Assembly: GCF_023100685.1 (NCBI RefSeq)
Contig: NZ_CP090064.1
Span: 992,001-1,056,000 of the forward strand
Direction of reading: 5' to 3'
Source: Proteus vulgaris
Lineage (GTDB): Bacteria > Pseudomonadota > Gammaproteobacteria > Enterobacterales > Enterobacteriaceae
Length of the DNA: 64,000 nt
Position 1 is the first letter of the stretch; each line of letters starts with the position of its first letter. The position numbers were made by a program, and so were the translations under genes. The notes under the pieces are model-generated. The model ran no database searches. It worked only from the letters and a program-made list of their open reading frames with translations, and was not told the origin of the DNA. Shown piece after piece: positions 58,166 through 64,000 of the stretch.

Positions 58166-59749
58166 TTGATCCCGGACGTATCCAAAGCGCTTTCTTGGTT
58201 GGAAGCACACCCTAAAGTTTTATGTGGCATCCACCGTGGTATTGAGCGCGAAACCTTAAGAGTAACGCCAGAAGGCAATTTAGCATCAACAGAACACCCT
58301 ATTTCATTGGGTAAATCATTAACTCATAAATGGATCACAACGGATTTTGCTGAGTCTCTGTTAGAGTTTATTACGCCTGTTGATGACAATATTTCACATA
58401 CCTTGCATTTTTTAGGCGATTTACATCGCTATACGGCGCGTCACTTAGACAATGAACGTATGTGGCCTATGAGTATGCCTTGCTTTATTGAAGCGGAAGA
58501 TAAGATTACGCTTGCTCAATTTGGCACATCCAATGTAGGGCGTTTTAAAACGTTATATCGTGAAGGATTGAAAAATCGTTATGGTGCTTTAATGCAAACC
58601 ATTTCAGGTGTGCATTATAACTTTTCATTACCTATTGAATTTTGGCAAGCATGGGCGAATGTAAAAGATGAAGAGAGTGGTAAAGAAGCGATTTCAGACG
58701 GTTATCTGCGTTTGATCCGTAACTATTATCGCTTTGGTTGGGTTATTCCATTCTTTTTTGGTGCATCGCCAGCAATTTGTGGATCTTTCTTGAAGGGAAG
58801 AGAGACAAACTTACCATTTGAAAGTACGCCAAAAGGTGCGAAATATTTACCTTATGCAACGTCATTACGTTTAAGTGACTTGGGATATACCAATAAATCA
58901 CAAAGTGATTTAGATATTACCTTTAATCACCTTGGAACCTACGTTAAAGGGCTGAAAAAAGCGATTCATAAACCATCTGACGAATTTGCTAAACTGGGTA
59001 TTAAGAATAAAGATGGTGAGTACATTCAATTAAACACCAATGTACTGCAGATTGAAAATGAGCTTTATGCACCTATTCGTCCTAAGCGTGTCGTTAAAGG
59101 GGATGAATCGCCTTCTGATGCTTTATTACGTGGTGGTATTGAATATATCGAAGTTCGCTCACTCGATATCAATCCATTTACGCCAATTGGTGTCGATGAA
59201 ACACAAATTCGTTTCCTTGATTTATTCTTAATTTGGTGTGTTTTAGCTGATGCACCTGAAATGAGTGCTTCTGAATTAGCGTGTTGTCGTGCAAATTGGA
59301 ATAACGTTATTCTAGAAGGGCGTAAGCCTGGTCAAGTTATTGGAATGGGTTGTGGTGAAAGAAAAGAACCATTAGCACAAGTAGGTAAAGCGTTATTTGC
59401 GGATTTAAAACGTGTGGCAAATGTGCTTGATTGTTGTTCTGGCACAAAATACATGGAAGTTTGTGTTAAGTTAGAAGAAATGTTTGATAATCCAGAGCTA
59501 ACCTTCTCTGGTAGGCTGTTAGAGAAAATCAAAACACAAGGCATTGGCAGTTATGGTTTATCTTTAGCGGAAGAATATTACCAAGAATTAATTAAAACAC
59601 CTTATGAAACGTTGACTGATGAAGCTTTTGATCATGAGAGAATTTCATCCATAAAACGTCAAGAAGAGTTAGAAAAGAGTGATACCATTTCTTTTGATGA
59701 GTATTTGAAGATCCATGCAGGGGCAAATGCCGATAACGTGGCTTCCTAA
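58166..59749 (+). CDS. gshA: Glutamate-cysteine ligase
   Basis: First enzyme of glutathione synthesis, forms gamma-glutamylcysteine. The 527-residue protein (E. coli 518) starts at TTG 58166, the same rare start codon as E. coli gshA, with a GGGAGGT Shine-Dalgarno. Family marks: [42 protein letters not shown] and [12 protein letters not shown]. The divergent MicA RNA and the luxS gene lie downstream. GshB is at 15.3 kb. Confidence 0.95.
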   Translation: MIPDVSKALSWLEAHPKVLCGIHRGIERETLRVTPEGNLASTEHPISLGKSLTHKWITTDFAESLLEFITPVDDNISHTLHFLGDLHRYTARHLDNERMWPMSMPCFIEAEDKITLAQFGTSNVGRFKTLYREGLKNRYGALMQTISGVHYNFSLPIEFWQAWANVKDEESGKEAISDGYLRLIRNYYRFGWVIPFFFGASPAICGSFLKGRETNLPFESTPKGAKYLPYATSLRLSDLGYTNKSQSDLDITFNHLGTYVKGLKKAIHKPSDEFAKLGIKNKDGEYIQLNTNVLQIENELYAPIRPKRVVKGDESPSDALLRGGIEYIEVRSLDINPFTPIGVDETQIRFLDLFLIWCVLADAPEMSASELACCRANWNNVILEGRKPGQVIGMGCGERKEPLAQVGKALFADLKRVANVLDCCSGTKYMEVCVKLEEMFDNPELTFSGRLLEKIKTQGIGSYGLSLAEEYYQELIKTPYETLTDEAFDHERISSIKRQEELEKSDTISFDEYLKIHAGANADNVAS

Positions 59750-59759
59750 ACTTAGATAG

Positions 59760-59835
59760 AAAAAAGCCACACTAAGATTTGTGTGGCTGAAAAATTCTAT
59801 AGAGAAATAGGGATGATAACATTTTGCGCGTATTC
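59760..59835 (-). ncRNA. micA: MicA small RNA
   Basis: On the minus strand the spacer between gshA and luxS encodes an RNA of about 76 nt. Its 5' end GAATACGCGC and the following TGTTATCATC-CC block match E. coli MicA, whose seed GTTATCATC pairs with the ompA leader. It ends in the hairpin AGCCACAC/GTGTGGCT (59765-59788) with a U-tail from the A-run at 59760-59765. A sigma-E-like promoter sits just upstream. The gene occupies the same locus as E. coli micA. In E. coli MicA represses ompA and other envelope mRNAs with Hfq; the same role is inferred. Confidence 0.82.
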
Positions 59836-59840
59836 ATTAC

Positions 59841-59868
59841 TAAGACCGAGCTACTTGCAGAAAGTTTC
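59841..59868 (-). promoter_or_regulatory. Sigma-E-type promoter of micA
   Basis: On the minus strand GAAACTT (59862-59868) as -35 and GTCTTA (59841-59846) as -10 are separated by 15 bp, close to the sigma-E consensus GGAACTT-N15/16-GTCTAA. The expected start at 59835 coincides with the MicA 5' end. Confidence 0.7.
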
Positions 59869-59911
59869 ATTTTTTCTTAAAAATATTTAAATTTTTCTTA
59901 GGAGGTTTTTT

Positions 59912-60427
59912 ATGCCTTTATTGGATAGCTTTACTGTTGACCATACACGTATGTCTGCACCAGCTGTACGCGTTGCTAAAACAATGAAAACGCCATCTGG
60001 TGATACCATCACGGTATTTGATTTGCGTTTTACTGTGCCAAATAAAAAAGCCATGCCTGAGAAAGGAATTCACACATTAGAGCATTTGTTCGCTGGCTTC
60101 ATGCGTAACCATCTTAATGGTAATGGTGTTGAGATTATTGATATCTCCCCAATGGGATGCCGTACCGGCTTCTATATGAGCTTAATTGGGCAACCAGAAG
60201 AACAGCGAGTTGCTAATGCATGGAAAGCAGCAATGGAAGATGTTTTGAAAGTAAAAGATCAAAATCATATCCCTGAGTTAAATGTGTATCAATGCGGCAC
60301 TTATGAAATGCATTCTCTGACTGAAGCGCAAGATATTGCACGAGACATTTTAGCTCATAATATTGGTATTAATCATAACGACGAATTAGCACTTCCTGAA
60401 GAGACATTAAAAGAGCTACATATCTAG
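59912..60427 (+). CDS. luxS: S-ribosylhomocysteine lyase (autoinducer-2 synthase)
   Basis: Iron/zinc enzyme cleaving S-ribosylhomocysteine to homocysteine and the AI-2 precursor DPD. The 171-residue length equals E. coli LuxS. Metal ligands His54 and His58 (HTLEHLF) and Cys128 (YQCGTYEM) are present, as are Glu57 and catalytic Cys83 (MGCRTGF). The ATG follows TTAGGAGGTTTTTT, a strong ribosome-binding site. It is transcribed away from micA. Confidence 0.97.
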   Translation: MPLLDSFTVDHTRMSAPAVRVAKTMKTPSGDTITVFDLRFTVPNKKAMPEKGIHTLEHLFAGFMRNHLNGNGVEIIDISPMGCRTGFYMSLIGQPEEQRVANAWKAAMEDVLKVKDQNHIPELNVYQCGTYEMHSLTEAQDIARDILAHNIGINHNDELALPEETLKELHI

Positions 60428-60452
60428 ATTTAGCTACTTTATAAAACTAGGG

Positions 60453-60500
60453 GACAATAGATCAAGAAATTCGCATCCTGATTTATTGTCTCTTTTTATT
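60453..60500 (+). terminator. Terminator of luxS
   Basis: GACAATA (60453-60459) pairs with TATTGTC (60484-60490), with extra inner ATCA/TGAT pairs, followed by TCTTTTTATT. Confidence 0.7.
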
Positions 60501-60617
60501 CTAATATCCTTCCTCTTTTTCTTTTCGTTATCCCATTGTTTTATTTTCTTATCTTCTTATATTGTTATTACAATAATGGATTAAATTTATGCTTAATACA
60601 CGGAGTACACTTTTGTT

Positions 60618-61367
60618 ATGGAAAATCACCAATTCTTATCGCCTAAATTGGTTTTAGAGTTTTTTGTTCGAGAATTTTATTTTTTTGGTAAAAGTACGTT
60701 GCGTACTCAATTTCCTAAAGATGCTTTTTTCTATCAGGGCCTCTCTAAAGCACAAGAATATCGTTATTTTGAGCGTGTACATAAACAGTATGTTAGGCGG
60801 TTTCACTCTGAGCCTGAGCTCATTATCAAGCCTGAACATTTGTTATTTTCCTCAGAAATAGAGACTCAACGATTTGAAAAAATAACTAAAGCTGAAACTA
60901 ATACGATAATCAAAATCGGTGGGGATTATCTCTATAAAGAAAAAGAAGATGAAGAATATCATTGGTATTTTCAGGAGGATAGAATTAAAACTAATAGTTA
61001 TTCTGGTGAAAGTTTAGATTTAAAATATGAAAATATTCAGACTTTAGCACCTCATAATTTCAATATTGAATCAGTAAAAGGTGATGGCTCTATCATTACT
61101 AATTTTCCACGCAAGTCTCTTTCTCTTACTTTAAGCAAAGGCGAAACAGCGTGTTTTATTTGCCGACGAGAAGAGTACGGTTATTCTTATTCTCATGAGC
61201 CTGCACTTAATTTAGTGATGTGGATAAAGAATCATGGTTTTTATTCTGATTATCAACAAGTAAGACCCACTCAACTTAAGACAGAACAAGTGATAACTCC
61301 TTTCTATTTGAAACCTGCGAGAGAATTTGATTTTCGTAATAGTAAATTACGATTTGAATTGGGATAA
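60618..61367 (+). CDS. Unrecognised hypothetical protein
   Basis: A 249-residue protein that I cannot assign. It has no signal peptide and no membrane segment, is rich in charged and aromatic residues, and contains WYFQEDRIKTNSYSGESLD, SLTLSKGETACFICRREE and LNLVMWIKNHGFYSDY, none of which I recognise. A GGAG lies 12 bases before the ATG, rather far; the next ATG is not near. It is single and ends at a strong terminator. Low GC similar to its surroundings. It could be a lineage-specific gene. No domain call is supported. Confidence 0.6.
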   Translation: MENHQFLSPKLVLEFFVREFYFFGKSTLRTQFPKDAFFYQGLSKAQEYRYFERVHKQYVRRFHSEPELIIKPEHLLFSSEIETQRFEKITKAETNTIIKIGGDYLYKEKEDEEYHWYFQEDRIKTNSYSGESLDLKYENIQTLAPHNFNIESVKGDGSIITNFPRKSLSLTLSKGETACFICRREEYGYSYSHEPALNLVMWIKNHGFYSDYQQVRPTQLKTEQVITPFYLKPAREFDFRNSKLRFELG

Positions 61368-61373
61368 ACAGCA

Positions 61374-61406
61374 AAAATAAAGCGCTTAAATAAGCGCTTT
61401 ATTTTG
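61374..61406. terminator. Bidirectional terminator originally shared with yfjD
   Basis: AAAATAAAGCGCTTA (61374-61388) and TAAGCGCTTTATTTT (61391-61405) form a perfect 15-bp stem with a minimal loop. It ends the hypothetical gene on plus; before the IS insertion it also lay just downstream of yfjD on minus. Confidence 0.85.
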
Positions 61407-61465
61407 TATTCGTGACCCGTCCTAAATAAGGTTGACACTTTTCCAATCTGAAATTGGAGAATGTA

Positions 61466-61873
61466 ATGAAACCAATCACTAAACGGACTCAACGCGATTA
61501 TTCTCTCGCTTTTAAATTACAGCTTGTTGACCAAGTTGAAAAAGGCGAAATAACCTATAAACAAGCCCAAGATCACTATGGTATACAAGGATGCTCTACT
61601 GTTTTAGTTTGGCTTCGTAAGCATGGTAGGTTAGATTGGTCAAACGGTACCCCTGATACTTTTTATAGAGGTTCAGCTATGACCCAATCTTCTGAACAAC
61701 AAACGCCGGAACAACGCATTAAGATCCTTGAAAAGGAACTTGAAGAAGCTCGGCTTAAATCCGATTTTTTCGAAGCTGTGGTTAAAGTCATGGATAGAGA
61801 CTTTGGAGTTCGTTTGTCAAAAAAGCGCAAAGCCGAGTTATTAAAGAAAAAACGGTTAAAAACCTCACCGTAA
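61466..61873 (+). CDS. IS3-family transposase OrfA
   Basis: A 135-residue DNA-binding protein with helix-turn-helix (YSLAFKLQLVDQVEKGEITYKQAQDHYGIQG) and a C-terminal leucine-zipper-like region (QRIKILEKELEEARLKSDFFEAVVKVM) for dimerisation. I chose ATG 61466 with GGAGA five bases upstream. The ribosome-binding site is part of a 6-9 bp hairpin (TCCAAT 61442-61447 with ATTGGA 61453-61458), which may limit translation. The slippery A AAA AAG lies at 61819-61825, in this frame. Confidence 0.92.
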   Translation: MKPITKRTQRDYSLAFKLQLVDQVEKGEITYKQAQDHYGIQGCSTVLVWLRKHGRLDWSNGTPDTFYRGSAMTQSSEQQTPEQRIKILEKELEEARLKSDFFEAVVKVMDRDFGVRLSKKRKAELLKKKRLKTSP

Positions 61874-61890
61874 CAATTGCTTGCCGTTTT

Positions 61891-62676
61891 ATGCAGATCA
61901 GCCGACAGGCTTATTACAAGAGGCTGGATAGAACTGAGGAACGAAAGAAAGCAGATTCGGCCATTATTGATGTTGTTAAATCTGAACGAGTCTTACAACC
62001 TCGACTGGGTGGGCGTAAATTACATTTTATTTTAAAGCAAAAACAGATGGTTATTGGTCGTGATCGGCTATTTTCTTTATTGAAAGAACATCAGTTACTG
62101 GTGCCTAATAAACGGGCTTATCATCGAACAACCTTAAGCCATCATCGTTTTCATCGGCATCCAAATTTAATTAAGTCAGGGTTTATCCCCACACAACCAG
62201 AACAGCTTTGGGTGGCAGATATTACCTATTTATCGACGCATGAAGGTGATACTTATTTAAGTTTAATTACGGATGCGTATTCACGAAAAATCGTGGGATA
62301 TCATTTAGATAACAATATGAAAACAAGTTCAGTGAAGAAATCGTTGGTTCAGGCGTTAAAAAAACGGACTTCGACAACTTCGTTAATCCATCATTCAGAT
62401 CGAGGGATACAGTATTGTTCTTCGGAATATCAGGAGATACATAAAGAGCATAATATTCAATGTTCTATGGCTGATGGGTATGATTGTTATCAAAATGCCT
62501 TAGCAGAACGAATTAATGGAATATTAAAAATGGAGTATCTACTGATAAAACCGAGTAATCTAGAACAAGCAAGAAAATTAGTAGAAGAATCAATTCAACT
62601 CTATAATGAAAAACGGCCACACTTATCGTTAAACTATAAAACGCCCGATGAAGTACATCGAGCGTTTTATGCCTGA
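61891..62676 (+). CDS. IS3-family transposase OrfB catalytic domain
   Basis: The DDE (rve) integrase-like catalytic part, made mainly as a fusion with OrfA by -1 frameshifting at 61819-61825; the frame is open from there, giving KAQSRVIKEK before the internal ATG at 61891. Catalytic residues: Asp in WVADITYLS, Asp in HHSDRGIQYC and Glu in NALAERINGILK, with the D-35-E spacing and the Lys seven residues after the Glu. An HTH_21-type region (RLGGRKLHFILKQKQMVIGRDRLFSLLKE) precedes it. The IS150 group is the best fit. Confidence 0.92.
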   Translation: MQISRQAYYKRLDRTEERKKADSAIIDVVKSERVLQPRLGGRKLHFILKQKQMVIGRDRLFSLLKEHQLLVPNKRAYHRTTLSHHRFHRHPNLIKSGFIPTQPEQLWVADITYLSTHEGDTYLSLITDAYSRKIVGYHLDNNMKTSSVKKSLVQALKKRTSTTSLIHHSDRGIQYCSSEYQEIHKEHNIQCSMADGYDCYQNALAERINGILKMEYLLIKPSNLEQARKLVEESIQLYNEKRPHLSLNYKTPDEVHRAFYA

Positions 62677-62709
62677 AAAGTTGTCAACCTATATCAGGAC
62701 TAGTCATCG

Positions 62710-63984
62710 TTAAAGATGAGGTAGCACGAGATGGCGAATTAAAGCCTTTTTGATGACGTTGTCTTGAACATCAAGTATTTCAAATTCATAATCACTGACT
62801 TTTATTTTATTGCCGACAACGGGTAAATCGCCAAGCTCTTCAATAATGACGCCGTTAATGGTTCTGGCTTCATCTTCAGGTAAATGCCAACCAAATGCTT
62901 TATTGATATCTCGAATATTTGTTGTACCGTCAACGAGCAATGAACCATCTTTTTGAGGGATAACTTCTTCTGCTAATGAAGGTGACATTGAGGTGGTAAA
63001 GTCACCCACAATTTCTTCTAGAATATCTTCAACGGTGACTAAACCTTGAATCTCACCGTATTCATCAACCACAATACCCGCTTTTTCATTATTCAGCTGA
63101 AAATTGACAAGCTGTAAATTTAAAGGTGTGCTTTCAGGAATAAAATAGACTTTATCTGCCGCTTTTATCAAAATTTGTTTGGTGAATTCTTTTTTCTCAG
63201 TCATTAAGCGATAGGCTTCTCGTACTCGTAGCATACCAATGGCATCATCAAGTGTATCGCGATAAAGCACTATTCGACCATGAGGAGAATGGGTTAACTG
63301 TCTTACGATGGATTTCCATTCATCATTGACATCAATACCAAAAATCTCATTTCTTGGTACCATAATATCGCCAATAGTCACTTTTTCTAAATCAAGAATA
63401 GAAAGCAACATATTTTGATTTCTTTGGGAAAGCTTTGATTTTGACTCATTTACAATTGTTCGTAGCTCTTCTTTTGAAACAGCATTACCTTGTATTACTG
63501 GCGATTTGATCCCTAAAATTCGCATCAGTATTAATGTGATTTTATTAAAAAACCAAACAATAGGTAGCATCAGTTTTTGCAAAGGAGAGAGAATAACACT
63601 ACTTGGATAGGCGACCCGTTCTGGATACAGTGCTGCGATTGATTTTGGTAATACTTCAGCAAAAATAAGGATCACAAAAGTTAATATACCTGTGGCTATA
63701 GCAACACCAGCATTACCATATAAACGCATACCCACAATAGTCGCTAATGCAGATGCGACGATATTAATCAGATTATTGCCAATCAATACCAAACTGATCA
63801 ATCTGTCCGGACGTTGTAATAGTTTTTCAACACGTTTTGCAGAGCGATTTCCTTGTTTTGCCGCATGACGAAGACGATAACGATTAATCGTCATCATGCT
63901 GGTTTCTGTTCCAGAAAAATAAGCTGAGGCAATAATCATCGCTATTAGTATGATAATGAGCGTAGTTGTCGACACATGCTCCAA
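62710..63984 (-). CDS. yfjD: CNNM/CorB-family inner-membrane protein YfjD
   Basis: Integral membrane protein of the CNNM/HlyC-CorC group, implicated in magnesium/cobalt efflux. The 424-residue protein has a DUF21 domain with about three or four membrane helices (residues 1-135), a pair of CBS domains (IMVPRNEIFGIDV, GEIQGLVTVEDILEEIVGDF) and a C-terminal CorC_HlyC domain. The start is TTG at 63984, matching the E. coli N-terminus MEHxSTTTLIII; no ATG aligns. Its stop at 62710-62712 directly abuts the IS target duplication. The gene is close to the right window edge but complete. Confidence 0.93.
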   Translation of the reverse strand: MEHVSTTTLIIILIAMIIASAYFSGTETSMMTINRYRLRHAAKQGNRSAKRVEKLLQRPDRLISLVLIGNNLINIVASALATIVGMRLYGNAGVAIATGILTFVILIFAEVLPKSIAALYPERVAYPSSVILSPLQKLMLPIVWFFNKITLILMRILGIKSPVIQGNAVSKEELRTIVNESKSKLSQRNQNMLLSILDLEKVTIGDIMVPRNEIFGIDVNDEWKSIVRQLTHSPHGRIVLYRDTLDDAIGMLRVREAYRLMTEKKEFTKQILIKAADKVYFIPESTPLNLQLVNFQLNNEKAGIVVDEYGEIQGLVTVEDILEEIVGDFTTSMSPSLAEEVIPQKDGSLLVDGTTNIRDINKAFGWHLPEDEARTINGVIIEELGDLPVVGNKIKVSDYEFEILDVQDNVIKKALIRHLVLPHL

Positions 63985-64000
63985 AATTGAGATCCTTTTG

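Larger units (their letters stand above)
61413..62706 (+). mobile_element. IS3-family (IS150-like) insertion sequence, intact
   Basis: A 1294-bp element. The ends TGACCCGTCC and, inverted, TGACTAGTCC agree at 19 of the first 25 positions. It is flanked by the 3-bp direct repeat TCG (61410-61412 and 62707-62709). Two overlapping ORFs are joined by a -1 frameshift at A AAA AAG. The transposase catalytic triad is complete with D-35-E spacing. All parts needed for activity look intact, suggesting a recent insertion. Confidence 0.93.

Overview
The window looks like a chromosomal segment of a low-GC member of the Enterobacterales, most probably Proteus (Morganellaceae). This rests on AT-rich codon use, close similarity of nearly every protein to its E. 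coli counterpart, a complete Na+-translocating NADH:quinone reductase operon between yafK and dinB (the Yersinia-like order), and orthologues of MutY, FrsA, Crl, CsrA and LuxS. The genus is an inference; a recA or 16S comparison would settle it.

Layout. 1-2271 is the only clearly accessory stretch. It holds the right end of a decayed integrated element abutting a tRNA-Phe gene: an Ash-family (phage P4-like) leader remnant, an unrecognised cysteine-rich ORF and a broken tyrosine recombinase, chained by ATGA overlaps. 2.5-7.3 kb carries mutY-yggX-mltC (minus) and trmB-yggL, glsB (plus). 7.3-9.2 kb has yggN and an orphan Fur-box-linked siderophore-binding protein. 9.2-17 kb carries yggS-proC-yggT-rdgB-hemW and rsmE-gshB-yqgE-ruvX (minus), with a pilT-like ATPase and a short prepilin peptidase on plus. 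18-22.8 kb has a DsbA-like/metallo-beta-lactamase-fold pair with a divergent LysR regulator, then lysR/lysA. 22.9-27.7 kb is fadE, gmhA, yafJ, yafK. 28.1-35.3 kb is nqrABCDEF-apbE-nqrM. 35.4-44.7 kb has csbD-like, a GDPD phosphodiesterase, dinB, a TonB siderophore receptor, pepD, gpt, frsA and crl. 44.8-51.8 kb is proBA, aroL, aas-lplT and pncC. 51.8-58 kb is recA, a 0.9-kb gene-free gap where recX normally lies, alaS, csrA, and a tRNA array (Ser, then four identical Arg). 58-64 kb is gshA, the MicA sRNA on the opposite strand, luxS, an unrecognised gene, an intact-looking IS3-family element and yfjD/corB.

How the genes work together. NqrA-F with its maturation factors ApbE (covalent FMN) and NqrM (iron) form a self-contained respiratory sodium-pump module. 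ProB-ProA and ProC complete proline synthesis from two loci; GshA and GshB complete glutathione synthesis from two loci. RecA and DinB both have clear LexA boxes. Two iron-uptake genes (the binding protein and the TonB receptor) both have Fur-box-like sites. MicA with a sigma-E-type promoter ties the gshA-luxS spacer to envelope stress.

I found no defence island, CRISPR array or secondary-metabolite cluster. The most unusual observations are the tRNA-Phe-linked satellite-like relic, whose integrase crosses an A AAA AAG heptamer; the variant metallo-beta-lactamase/DsbA-like/LysR cluster; the missing recX; the MicA locus; and the IS element inserted exactly between yfjD and its terminator. All functional calls come from reading motifs and remembered family sequences, with no database search.
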